Source: Kineosporia aurantiaca JCM 3230 (lineage in GTDB: Bacteria; Actinomycetota; Actinomycetes; Actinomycetales; Kineosporiaceae). Taken from it: 64,000 bases of DNA. Shown one piece after another: positions 26,782-35,156 of this stretch. Under the pieces are notes generated by a model. That model made no database searches. It worked only from the letters and a program-made list of their open reading frames with translations, and was not told the DNA's origin. A program made the translations under genes and the position numbers. The DNA is taken from positions 186,001 to 250,000 of the forward strand of contig JODP01000001.1 of NCBI GenBank assembly GCA_000719025.1, given 5' to 3'. Position 1 is the stretch's first letter. Each line of letters begins with the position of its first letter.

Positions 26782-27548
26782 CCCCGGCTCCTTTCGGCCC
26801 CGGGTTGGCCATCGCCGCGCACCGGGGATTCGGCAAGAACGTCGCGGGCTGGCCGGAGAACACGCTTCCGTCCTTCCTGGAGGCGGTGCGGCACGGGGTG
26901 CCGTGGCTCGAGGTGGACGTGCGGCGCACCCGCGACGGGGTGCTCTTCGTGCACCACTGGCCGAGCGTGGCCAAGGACGATGGGCGTTTCGTCTCGGACC
27001 TGAGCGCGGACGAGGCCCGGAAGGCCGGTCTGCTGGCGCTGGACGATCTGCTCGAGGCGGTGCCGTCCGAGGTCGGGATGATCCTGGACGTGAAGACGGC
27101 CCTGGAGGACGCGCTGCTGCCGGCCTCGCAGGACACCACCGGGCTGCTGCTGCCGGTGCTGGACGCCGAGCGATCTCACCGGCCGCTGCTGGTGACCTCG
27201 TTCGACCCCGCGTCCCTGCTGTTCGTGGGTAAGGAACTGCCCGGGGTGCCGCGCGGGCTGATCACCTGGATCTCGTTCCCGATGCGCAAGGCCGTGCCGG
27301 CCGCCGCCGGGCTGGGGGTCGAGGTGCTCTCGGCGCATTGGAAGTCCTTCGGAGCCAACGGCACCGACTCGGCCCCGCACCACCGCCCGGCCGGCTACGC
27401 GATCGACATCGCGCACCGCGCCGGGCTACAGGTGCTGGCCTGGTCGCCGGGTCTGGAGCCGGCTGCGGAACTGGCCGCGGCCGGGGTCGACGCGCTGGTC
27501 GTCGACGACGTGCCGGGTGGGTTAGCGCTGGCCCGGAAGCTGCGCTGA
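26778..27548 (+). CDS. Glycerophosphodiester phosphodiesterase
   Basis: 256 aa TIM-barrel GDPD. Catalytic pattern: AAHRGFGKN (His about 15), WPENTLPSF, WLEVDVRRTRDG (Glu/Asp metal ligands) and VLFVHHW (second His). It hydrolyses glycerophosphodiesters to an alcohol and glycerol-3-phosphate. Coupled by 4 bp to the TagF-like gene, it may trim or recycle the polymer or its precursors. No signal peptide, so action is probably cytosolic. The 3' end overlaps the convergent small membrane protein gene by 27 bp. Confidence 0.9.
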   Translation: MTPAPFGPGLAIAAHRGFGKNVAGWPENTLPSFLEAVRHGVPWLEVDVRRTRDGVLFVHHWPSVAKDDGRFVSDLSADEARKAGLLALDDLLEAVPSEVGMILDVKTALEDALLPASQDTTGLLLPVLDAERSHRPLLVTSFDPASLLFVGKELPGVPRGLITWISFPMRKAVPAAAGLGVEVLSAHWKSFGANGTDSAPHHRPAGYAIDIAHRAGLQVLAWSPGLEPAAELAAAGVDALVVDDVPGGLALARKLR

Positions 27549-27794
27549 GTCGTCCTTCAACGCGTCCTCCAGTTCCCGGCGGTCGCGCTCCTCGGCCAGG
27601 AACTTCACCTTGCGCATGTGCTTGGTCATGCTGCGGATCAGCAGCACGGTGACCACGGCGACGGCGAACACGGCCAGGAAGCCGGCGAACCCGGGCGAGA
27701 CGGTGTCCGGGTCCGGGATGCGGGTGGTGCCCGAGTCGGTCGAGCTCGCCAACGTGGAGACGAACACCGTCGCCGAAGCAATCACTGCACCCAC
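27522..27794 (-). CDS. Small membrane protein next to mca (Rv1083-like)
   Basis: 90 aa from GTG 27794, which has AGGA about 8 nt upstream; the frame is open to 27848, overlapping mca. It has two hydrophobic segments (VGAVIASATVFVSTLA and FAGFLAVFAVAVVTVLLI), then a positively charged helix RSMTKHMRKVKFLAEERDRR and an acidic tail. Position and length fit Rv1083 (recalled as about 88 aa) beside mca in mycobacteria. Function unknown. Downstream of mca in the same direction with a 34-bp gap, so probably cotranscribed. Confidence 0.75.
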   Translation of the reverse strand: MGAVIASATVFVSTLASSTDSGTTRIPDPDTVSPGFAGFLAVFAVAVVTVLLIRSMTKHMRKVKFLAEERDRRELEDALKDDSAQLPGQR

Positions 27795-27828
27795 ACCCAG
27801 TTCCTGAGTTCTTGTCCGACGTTCGCGT

Positions 27829-28716
27829 CTAGACCTTGGCCCGGTCACGGATGCCGGCGAACAGGTCGTCCTCCGGCAGCTCCGTGTCCACCAGACTACG
27901 CGCCAGCTCGAAGTCGTCCGTCGGCCACACCTCGGCCTGCACGTCGTTCGGGATCGCGAAGAACCAGCCGTCCGGATCGATCTGGGTGGCGTGCGCCCGC
28001 AGCGCCGCGTCCCGGCGGTCCATCCAGCCGTTGATGTTCACCCGGGTGGTGATGGTCCGCTCCGGCGGGCGGTCCGGGTCCTCCGTGCGGCGCTGGATCC
28101 ACTCGACGAACGGCGACTCCTTGTCCATCGCCAGCAGCGCCTCGTGGAACGCCATCATCCGGGCGGTGGAGAAGCCCACGTCGTAGTACAGCTTCAGCGG
28201 GGTCCACGGCTCGATGCCGTCGACGTACCGGGTCGGGTCGCCGGCCGCCTCGAACGCCTCGACCGAGACCTTGTGGGTCATGATGTGGTCGGGGTGCGGG
28301 TAGCCGCCGTTCTCGTTGTACGTGGTCATCACGTGCGGGCGGAACTCGCGCACCAGGCGGACCAGCGGCGCCGAGGCCACCTCGAGCGGCTGCAGAGCGA
28401 AGCAGCCCTCCGGCAGCGGCGGCAGCGGGTCGCCCTCGGGCAGGCCCGAGTCGACGAAGCCGAGCCAGTGGTGCTTCACGCCGAGCGCCGCCGCGGCGGT
28501 CGCCATCTCCTTGCGGCGCAACTCCGGCAGGTCACGTTCGACCTCGGGGTCACCCTGCAGCTTGGGGTTCAGCACGTCGCCGCGCTCGCCCCCGGTGCAG
28601 CTGACCACCAGGACGTCCACGCCCTCGTCCACGTACCGGGCCAGGGTGGCCGCCCCCTTGCTGGACTCGTCGTCGGGATGCGCATGCACCGCCATGAGCC
28701 TGAGCTGCTCGGCCAT
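27829..28716 (-). CDS. mca: Mycothiol S-conjugate amidase
   Basis: Zinc amidase that cleaves mycothiol S-conjugates of toxins, releasing a mercapturic acid for export. Its presence shows the host makes mycothiol. 295 aa with the LmbE/MshB-type zinc site: AVHAHPDDESSKG (His/Asp-Asp, residues 9-21) and GGYPHPDHIMTH around 143-154. Mca rather than MshB is supported by the length, the FVDSGLPEGDPLPPLP segment and the gene context. ATG 28716 has AGGAGG 8 nt upstream. Confidence 0.93.
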   Translation of the reverse strand: MAEQLRLMAVHAHPDDESSKGAATLARYVDEGVDVLVVSCTGGERGDVLNPKLQGDPEVERDLPELRRKEMATAAAALGVKHHWLGFVDSGLPEGDPLPPLPEGCFALQPLEVASAPLVRLVREFRPHVMTTYNENGGYPHPDHIMTHKVSVEAFEAAGDPTRYVDGIEPWTPLKLYYDVGFSTARMMAFHEALLAMDKESPFVEWIQRRTEDPDRPPERTITTRVNINGWMDRRDAALRAHATQIDPDGWFFAIPNDVQAEVWPTDDFELARSLVDTELPEDDLFAGIRDRAKV

Positions 28717-28887
28717 GCCGGGTCCTCCTGAAGGTCAGTTCTTGACGGGGAAACGGATCAGCCGGGCGCCGGCGACTCCCCCACTGGCGCGCGCAACCCG
28801 ATCTGAGTGGACAATCATGGCGGACGCCCGGACATTCCCCGACCGCAGACGTCCTCAATGGCCCGCCCGACCACCCAGAGGAATCCC

Positions 28888-29364
28888 GTGACCAGCCCCG
28901 CGGAATCACCGGCCGATCAGTCCGTCCCGGCCGGTTCGGCCGATTCGGCCGATTCGGCCGATTCGGCCGAGCCCGACGAGCCCGACGAGCTCGCGAGCCG
29001 GTACGGGCGGCGCAAACGGCTCAGCCGCCGCGGTGTGATCGGCGTGTTCGCCGGGCTGGCGGTCATTGCCCTGGGCTTCGTCTACTGGGCCACCGTGCTT
29101 GAGCAGGACAAGGTCACCTGGCAGGACAACAGCTACGACGTACAGTCCGCCTCGTCGGTGCTGGTGACTTTCGACGTCCAGTTCCATCGGGGGGCGAAGA
29201 AAGCGGTCTGTACGGTGCACGCGCTGAACCCGCTGAACACCGAGGTCGGGATCCGGGACGTGGTGGTCGAGGGCAGCAAGACCGGCCGGGTGCAGATGAA
29301 GGTCACGATTCCCACCAGCGAAGAAGCAACCACTGGGGTGGTTGAGGAATGTGTGGCGAAATAA
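28888..29364 (+). CDS. DUF4307 domain membrane protein
   Basis: 158 aa from GTG 28888 (AGAGGA 6 nt upstream); an ATG at 28858 is in frame. The N-terminus contains four Ser-Ala-Asp repeats, then a basic stretch (RYGRRKRLSRR), one transmembrane helix (GVIGVFAGLAVIALGFVYWA, about 52-72) and an extracytoplasmic DUF4307 domain (SVLVTFDVQFHRGAKKAVCTV with one conserved Cys, VEECVAK at the end). Function unknown. Divergent from mca and followed by greA, exactly as Rv1081c/Rv1082/Rv1080c. Confidence 0.85.
   Translation: MTSPAESPADQSVPAGSADSADSADSAEPDEPDELASRYGRRKRLSRRGVIGVFAGLAVIALGFVYWATVLEQDKVTWQDNSYDVQSASSVLVTFDVQFHRGAKKAVCTVHALNPLNTEVGIRDVVVEGSKTGRVQMKVTIPTSEEATTGVVEECVAK
28932..28971. repeat. 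9-bp tandem repeat
   Basis: About four copies of GCCGATTCG in the 5' part of the DUF4307 gene encode repeated Ser-Ala-Asp. In-frame 9-bp units allow length variation without frameshift. Confidence 0.8.
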
Positions 29365-29530
29365 CCGCACATTCGGTGACCGCCGACAACGGTGAGGAAC
29401 CACGCGTTTCCTTCGTCCGTTGCACCGTGCACCTGCAATCCGGGCTTTCTTGTTAAGCTCAAGGTTTCGTCCCGGACGCCGTCGCCGCACGAAGTGCGGC
29501 CTGAATGCGACCAGAAGTGGAGAATGCCCC

Positions 29531-30022
29531 GTGAGCGAGACCGGTGCTGCCGTCGCATGGCTGACCCAAGACGCCTATGACCGGTTGAAGAAAGAGTACG
29601 ACTACCTCTCGGGCGAGGGCCGGATCGAGATCGCCAAGACGATCGAGCTCGCCCGCTCCGAGGGCGACCTGAAGGAGAACAGCGGTTACCACGCCGCCAA
29701 GGACGAGCAGGGCCAGCGCGAGGCCCGGATCCGCCAGCTGCGTCAGCTCCTGGAGACCGCCAAGGTCGGCGAGGCCCAGGCCGGCGACGGTTCGGTGGCC
29801 TCCGGCAGCGTGGTCACGGTCGACCTGGCCGGCGAGCAGCTGACCTTCCTGCTCGGCAGCCGCGAGGTGGCCGGCGACACCGATCTGGACGTCTACAGCG
29901 ACAAGAGCCCGCTCGGCGCGGCGATCGCGGGGCACAAGGTCGGGGACACGGCGGTCTACAAGGCGCCCAACGGCCGCGAGATCAAGGTCAAGATCCTCGA
30001 GGCCAAGCCTTTCCCAGGCTGA
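29531..30022 (+). CDS. greA: Transcription elongation factor GreA
   Basis: 163 aa. GreA binds in the RNA polymerase secondary channel and stimulates cleavage of backtracked transcripts. The N-terminal coiled coil carries the tip acidic residues (EIAKTIELARSEGDLKENS, then YHAAKDEQGQREARI); the C-terminal FKBP-like domain has SVVTVDLAGEQLTFLLG and SPLGAAIAGHKVGD. GTG 29531 with GGAGAA 8 nt upstream. The core synteny block with Rv1080c ends here; metB and cbs resume it further right. Confidence 0.95.
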   Translation: MSETGAAVAWLTQDAYDRLKKEYDYLSGEGRIEIAKTIELARSEGDLKENSGYHAAKDEQGQREARIRQLRQLLETAKVGEAQAGDGSVASGSVVTVDLAGEQLTFLLGSREVAGDTDLDVYSDKSPLGAAIAGHKVGDTAVYKAPNGREIKVKILEAKPFPG

Positions 30023-30118
30023 CTTTCTGATGGAGGACGCCGGGGGTCGCCGCTACGGGCGGCTCCCGGCGGTTTCCGCGAACTTCGCAGTAACAAAAAG
30101 CTGCGATGATTGCGTTCC

Positions 30119-31942
30119 ATGTGCGGCCTTTGTGGCGAAGTGCGGTTCGGGTCGTCGCGCGCCGATGTGCAGACGGTCGAGCGGATGGCCGCCACCCTGT
30201 CCACCCGGGGGCCGGACGACGCGGGGGCTTGGGCGCACGGCCGGATCGCGTTCGGCCACCGTCGCCTGGCGCTGATCGATCTTTCCGACGCCAGTGCGCA
30301 GCCGATGGCCGACCCACTGTCGGGACTGACCGGCGTCCTCAATGGATGTATTTACAATTATCGGGAGCTGCGCGCCGAACTGGCCGCTGCGGGCCACCGG
30401 TTCTTCTCCGACGGTGACACCGAGGTGGTGCTCAAGGCGTACGCGCAGTGGGGGCCGGACTTCGCCCGCCGCCTGATCGGCACGTTCGCCGTCGCGATCG
30501 CCGAAAGAGACTCCGGGCGAATCGTTCTCGCCCGCGACCGGCTGGGCGTGAAACCGCTCTACCTGTCGGAGCAGCCGGGCCTGCTGCGGTTCGCCAGCAC
30601 CCTGCCCGCGCTGCTGGCCGGCGGCGGCGTGGACACCTCGATCGACCCGGTCGCGCTCAGCCACTACCTGAGTTTTCACAGCGTGGTTCCGGCCCCGCGA
30701 ACGATCCTGGCCGGCGTCCGCAAACTACCCCCGGCCACCGTCCGGGTGATCGAACCGGACGGCACCAGCACCGACCACGTCTACTGGGAGCCGGATTTCA
30801 GCCGCCGAGCCGAGCACCGCAGCTGGACCGAGCGGGACTGGCAGGAAGCCCTGCTGGAATCGCTCGCGACCGCGGTTCAGCGCCGGTCGATCGCCGACGT
30901 CGAGGTGGGAGTGCTGCTTTCCGGCGGCCTCGACTCCAGCCTGGTCGTCGCCCTGCTGGCCCGGCTCGGATCTGGGAGCGGCCGGCTGCGCACCTTCTCG
31001 ATCGGCTTCGAGGACGGCGGCGGCCACCGCGGCGACGAGTTCCGCTACTCCGACCTGGTCGCCGAGATGTTCGGTACCGACCACCAGCGGATCCGGATCG
31101 GCGACGGCGACCTGGTGCAGCCGGTCGAGGCCTGCATCGAGGCCATGCCGGAACCGATGATCAGCCACGACTGCGTCGCGTTCTACCTACTCAGCGAGGT
31201 TGTCTCGGCCCACGTGCCGGTGGTGCAAAGCGGGCAGGGAGCGGACGAGGTGCTCGGCGGCTACCACTGGTACCCGCCGTTCGCCCAGGTCAGCCGATCG
31301 GCCGCGCTGGGCACGTACGACCGAGTTTTCCTCGACCGGACCGCGGCCGAACTCAGCGAGATGCTGTCGCCGGAACTGCTTCACGCGACCCGGTCGTCGG
31401 ACCGGCTGCTGCGCGGTCTGGACCCGGCCCGGGCCTGGCTGGCGGAGCACTTCGACCGCCCGGGCGCCGAGACCGCGGCCGACGCGGCGATGCGGATGGA
31501 CACCACCGTGATGCTGGTGGACGACCCGGTGAAGCGGGTCGACTCGATGACCATGGCGCACGGCCTGGAGGCCCGCATGCCCTTCCTCGACCACGAGTTC
31601 GTGGAATTGGCCGCGGCCTGCCCAGTGCCCTACAAGCTCGCCCGCGGCGGTAAGGGTGTGCTCAAACAGGCTGCTCGGGGGCTACTTCCGGGTCCGGTGA
31701 TCGACCGGCCCAAGGGCTACTTCCCGGTGCCGGCGCTGGTGCACCTGGACGGCAAGCTGGCCGAGCGGGTGCGGGACACGCTGGAATCACCCGAGGCCCG
31801 GCGGCGAGGCCTGTTCCGGCCCGAGTACGTGGCCGCGCTGCTGCGCGACCCGAACGCGGGCCGCACTCCGCTGAATGGCAACAAGCTGTGGCAGCTGGCC
31901 ACGCTCGAGATGTGGCTCCAGGCCCAGGGAATCCCGGCCTAG
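30119..31942 (+). CDS. Asparagine synthase-like amidotransferase (possibly N-acetylglutaminylglutamine amidotransferase)
   Basis: 607 aa. The N-terminal Ntn glutaminase domain starts MCGLCGEVRFG, with Cys2 as nucleophile after Met removal, and has STRGPDDAG and GHRRLALIDLS. The C-terminal synthetase domain has the PP-loop LLSGGLDSSLVVAL around residue 265 and a VVQSGQGADEVLGGY active-site segment. The opening and the QSGQGADE segment resemble the amidotransferase of osmoprotectant NAGGN synthesis more than AsnB, but the usual partner genes are missing. ATG 30119 starts at MCGLCG; the track frame to 30110 would mask Cys2. Its end overlaps the convergent AI-2E gene by 4 bp. Confidence 0.8.
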   Translation: MCGLCGEVRFGSSRADVQTVERMAATLSTRGPDDAGAWAHGRIAFGHRRLALIDLSDASAQPMADPLSGLTGVLNGCIYNYRELRAELAAAGHRFFSDGDTEVVLKAYAQWGPDFARRLIGTFAVAIAERDSGRIVLARDRLGVKPLYLSEQPGLLRFASTLPALLAGGGVDTSIDPVALSHYLSFHSVVPAPRTILAGVRKLPPATVRVIEPDGTSTDHVYWEPDFSRRAEHRSWTERDWQEALLESLATAVQRRSIADVEVGVLLSGGLDSSLVVALLARLGSGSGRLRTFSIGFEDGGGHRGDEFRYSDLVAEMFGTDHQRIRIGDGDLVQPVEACIEAMPEPMISHDCVAFYLLSEVVSAHVPVVQSGQGADEVLGGYHWYPPFAQVSRSAALGTYDRVFLDRTAAELSEMLSPELLHATRSSDRLLRGLDPARAWLAEHFDRPGAETAADAAMRMDTTVMLVDDPVKRVDSMTMAHGLEARMPFLDHEFVELAAACPVPYKLARGGKGVLKQAARGLLPGPVIDRPKGYFPVPALVHLDGKLAERVRDTLESPEARRRGLFRPEYVAALLRDPNAGRTPLNGNKLWQLATLEMWLQAQGIPA

Positions 31943-33093
31943 ACCTCTTCGACTTCTTCTTCAGTGGCCTCGTCGGCCAGTGGTCCCATCTCCTCCTCCG
32001 AGGGCTCCTCGTCCGGATCCCGACCGGCCAGGTACTCCCCGATCACGTTCACCACCGCCACGAACGGCACCGCGAACAGCGCCCCGATGATGCCCGCGAG
32101 CAGCACCCCGGCCGCGATCGCGATGATCACCGCCAATGGGTGCACACGGACGGCCCGGCCGAGCAGGAACGGCTGCAGCACATGGGCCTCGAGCTGCTGC
32201 ACCGCGATCACGATGCCCAGCATGATCAGCGCCTTTACGTAGCCGACCGCGACCAGGGCGACCAGCACGGCGGCGGCCCCGGAGACCAGCGCTCCGACGA
32301 TCGGGACGAAGGCACCGATGAAGACCACCATGCCGAGCGGGAACGCCAGCGGCACCCCAAGGATCGCCGCCCCCACCCCGACCCCGGCTCCGTCCACAAT
32401 CGCGACGATCACGGTGGCCCGGACGTAGGCAGTGAGCGTGGCCCACGCCCGCACCCCCGACCCACGCACCTTCTCTCGGGCGGCGGCCGGGAACAGGCCC
32501 ACTACCCAGGACCACATCCGGTCGCCGCTGGAGAGGAAGAAGTAGGTGGCGAACAACGTGATGAACAGGCCGGTGAGCACGTGCCCAGCCGTGTTCCCGA
32601 CCTCCAGCGCACTCGACACGATGCTGCTGCCGCCGTTGCCGCGGATGCTGTCCTGCAGCGTGTTGACGTAGTCGTCGAGCTGGTCGTTCGTCAGGTGCAG
32701 CCGGCTGTTGGCCAACTGCTTCTGCAACTCGCTCAGACCGTCTGCCGCGTCGTCCCGCAGATCACCGAAACCGCTCGCCGCCTGCTGGCTGATCAGCGCG
32801 ACCAGGCCCGCCACGAAGATGACGACGAGGAAGACCGTGAGCAGCGCCGCCGCCGCATTTGGCAGCCCGATCTTGCCCTCCCGCCGGGTCAGCGTCCGAT
32901 GCACCGGCTTGGTCAGCGCCGCCAACAGCAGCGCGAGCAGCAACGGCACGAAGATGACCAAGTACTTCGCGAAGATCTGCCAGATCAGCCAGACCGTGCC
33001 GGCGATCAGCAGCACCCGCCAGGCCCAGGCCGCACTCAGCCGGAGACCGTACGGGATCTCGATGGGCCTCCGGGCGGGGTCGTCCTGCTCCAT
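31939..33093 (-). CDS. AI-2E family transporter
   Basis: 384 aa, about eight transmembrane helices arranged as in the YdiK/TqsA/PerM family: WRVLLIAGTVWLIWQI, YLVIFVPLLLALLLAAL, a central soluble loop rich in Asn/Ser (about 110-165), VLTGLFITLFATYFFLSSGD, and the signature region VVFIGAFVPIVGALVSG. An acidic tail (DPDEEPSEEEMGPLADEATE) ends the protein. Family members export small molecules or act as Na+/H+ antiporters; autoinducer-2 transport is only one case. ATG 33093, or GTG 33099. Confidence 0.88.
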   Translation of the reverse strand: MEQDDPARRPIEIPYGLRLSAAWAWRVLLIAGTVWLIWQIFAKYLVIFVPLLLALLLAALTKPVHRTLTRREGKIGLPNAAAALLTVFLVVIFVAGLVALISQQAASGFGDLRDDAADGLSELQKQLANSRLHLTNDQLDDYVNTLQDSIRGNGGSSIVSSALEVGNTAGHVLTGLFITLFATYFFLSSGDRMWSWVVGLFPAAAREKVRGSGVRAWATLTAYVRATVIVAIVDGAGVGVGAAILGVPLAFPLGMVVFIGAFVPIVGALVSGAAAVLVALVAVGYVKALIMLGIVIAVQQLEAHVLQPFLLGRAVRVHPLAVIIAIAAGVLLAGIIGALFAVPFVAVVNVIGEYLAGRDPDEEPSEEEMGPLADEATEEEVEEV

Positions 33094-33175
33094 GCTCACC
33101 CGTCCCATCTTGCCCGGTGTGCGGCGATCACCGCTCTGCCGCAAGACGTGTCGCCATCCGAGCGTCGTTGTTGTT

Positions 33176-35107
33176 TCACCTTTGGACGCCCGACAGCCAC
33201 TCCAGCCCCGTTGCCGCCAGCCGCCGCACCGCCTCGGGCTTCGCCCGCCCGCTCAGCAGCCCGGCGGCGAACACGGTGTACCGAACGTCGACGGCCAGGG
33301 CCGCTCTTTCGGGAACGGCCCACCCCCCGGCGTGATCGGTCAGGGCGGAATTAAGGACGCCCGCCCGCTGCGGTTGGGTGGCATGCCGGAGCACTCCCCC
33401 ACTTCCGACCACCAGCTCGGCCTCGCGCAGGGGGCGTGGCGGCGCGCCCTCGTGCAGAGGGCGTCCGTGGCGGCGAAGGGCGATTAATACGGCCAAGTGG
33501 GCGAGACGCTGATCGTTCTCCTGGCTGGCTCGACCGTCTTGCTGCTCGGCCTCACCACTCCCCAGCTCAGCCCGGTCGACCTGCTGCATGCCCTGAACGT
33601 TCTCCCGCCCCGCCGACCCGTGGGCACCTCGACGCCGATCGTCACTCTCTTGGCCGGACCGCTCTCCTCCGTCACCCGGTAGACCGGCTGCCGTCATCTG
33701 CTCCTGCCCGTAAAGCGTCAACTTCCGAGCCTCTTCGACGCCCACAAGCCCTTCCGCAAGCGCTGCCTCGACCACCCCCAGCGCACCCGAACGGACCCCA
33801 AGGTCTCCTTCAACGGTCCGCGCCAACAGCCAGTCCCCCGCTGCCCCCTGCCCCCTCCCGTCCTCTGGCTTCTCGTCCTTCTGAGCCCGGGGAAGTACGG
33901 AGTACACGTCGGTCGTCGCGCCCCCGACATCAATCAGGAGCAACCCGCGTCCGTCGGCGAGCGCCTCGACCCCGGTAAGCACGGCATCCGGCGTAGGCGC
34001 GAGAACCAACTGCTTGAGCGACTTGCCATTGATCCGGGATTTACTGCGGGACAATCCCTTCCCGCCGATCACGTGCTGCAGGAACGCAGCCCGGATGGCC
34101 TCCCGCGCCGGCCCCGGATTGAGGACGCCGATGCTGGGCAGCACATTGTCGGTAACCGTGACCGAGCGCCCCCGGCTGCGCAGCTCTGCGGCTGCGGCGT
34201 CGGCCGCTTCGCGGTTACAGGCCAGAACGACCGGAGCAGCCAGCCGGGCAATGCCAATACGCCGGGCATTGTGAAGAACGACATCGGAGTTGCCGCCGTC
34301 CGTGCCACCGGTGAGCACGATCAGGTCGGGCCGTGACTCCTTCAGGACCTTTACGCTCTCCGGCGTCAGCGGCCCCGAGCTCAGGTGCACAACCCGCCCC
34401 CCGGCCGAAAGCGCGACCCGCTGACCGGCTTCCGCCGTGACCAGCCGCTCGTGCCCGACCACCGCCAGCCTCAGCCCGCCGCCCGCACTCGAGCAGGCCA
34501 AGATATCCGCCGCCAGAACCTCTTTCGCCCCGGGCGCGACCGGACCGCTCCCGCCCTCCCAGACGCCCTCTTGCCCCTGGCCCTCGTGCTCCTGGGCACG
34601 TCCTGACCCCTGGCCCTTGCGCCCCTGGCCCTCCCAGACGCCCTCGCACCCCTCGCCTCTTAGGAAGCCCTCTTGCCCTAGGCCCTCGCCCTCCCAGACG
34701 CCTCCTGGCCCGTGGCCCTCGCCCTCTCGGGCGCCCCCTTGCCCCTGGCCTTCGGCCTCTCGAACGCTCTCTTGCCCCGTGTCTTCCCGGACACCCTTCT
34801 GCCCCTTGGCTTCCCGAACGCCCTCTTGCCCCCAGCCCTCCCGGACGTCTCCTTGCCCTCGCCTCTCGCCCTCCCGGACGTCCCCTCGCCCCTGGCCCTC
34901 TCGGCCCTCGTCCGCTCCGACGCCACCCGCCGCGTCCTTGCCCACCGACGCTGCCAGCTCTTCCCGCACCGCGGCGATCCCGACCATCACATCGGGCAAC
35001 GTGGTCGGGTGCTGCGCCGTGCCCAGCACCCGACCCACGTCCGCGTCCACCAGAACCGCCTTGGTGAAGGTCGAACCGACGTCCACACACAGCACCAGCT
35101 CCGGCAA
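33176..35107 (-). CDS. MutL/GlmL-family ATPase with tandem-repeat insert
   Basis: 643 aa ASKHA-fold protein of the glutamate mutase L family, a putative reactivating chaperone of B12-dependent mutases. The phosphate-1 segment is LVLCVDVGSTFTKAVLVD, then ILACSSAGGGLRLAVVGHE, IVLTGGTDGGNSDVVLHN, and LLLIDVGGATTDVYSVLP (phosphate-2). TTG 35107 has AAGGAGG 7 nt upstream. Between residues about 63 and 188 lies an insert of roughly twelve 9-11-residue repeats, G-Q-x-G-V-R-E-G/A. A second polar insert (about 490-550) is Gln/Glu/Arg-rich. No mutase subunit is encoded in the window; metB lies 49 bp upstream. Confidence 0.8.
   Translation of the reverse strand: MPELVLCVDVGSTFTKAVLVDADVGRVLGTAQHPTTLPDVMVGIAAVREELAASVGKDAAGGVGADEGREGQGRGDVREGERRGQGDVREGWGQEGVREAKGQKGVREDTGQESVREAEGQGQGGAREGEGHGPGGVWEGEGLGQEGFLRGEGCEGVWEGQGRKGQGSGRAQEHEGQGQEGVWEGGSGPVAPGAKEVLAADILACSSAGGGLRLAVVGHERLVTAEAGQRVALSAGGRVVHLSSGPLTPESVKVLKESRPDLIVLTGGTDGGNSDVVLHNARRIGIARLAAPVVLACNREAADAAAAELRSRGRSVTVTDNVLPSIGVLNPGPAREAIRAAFLQHVIGGKGLSRSKSRINGKSLKQLVLAPTPDAVLTGVEALADGRGLLLIDVGGATTDVYSVLPRAQKDEKPEDGRGQGAAGDWLLARTVEGDLGVRSGALGVVEAALAEGLVGVEEARKLTLYGQEQMTAAGLPGDGGERSGQESDDRRRGAHGSAGRENVQGMQQVDRAELGSGEAEQQDGRASQENDQRLAHLAVLIALRRHGRPLHEGAPPRPLREAELVVGSGGVLRHATQPQRAGVLNSALTDHAGGWAVPERAALAVDVRYTVFAAGLLSGRAKPEAVRRLAATGLEWLSGVQR
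34545..34920. repeat. Degenerate minisatellite inside the MutL-family gene
   Basis: About twelve imperfect units of 27-33 bp (plus-strand form built on CTTGCCCCTGGCCCTCCC) encode the GQxGVREG-type repeats. All units keep the reading frame. C-rich on the plus strand and almost purine-only on the coding strand. Slippage-prone, so copy number may vary between isolates. Confidence 0.8.
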
Positions 35108-35156
35108 CGGACGCCTCCTTGCTTCCCGCCTCGTCCTGTCGTGCTCTCTGGGCCGG

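Noticed and set aside
34545..34920. Tandem repeats considered as a CRISPR or a recombination origin
   Set aside because: Units are in frame within a conserved gene and encode a regular peptide repeat.
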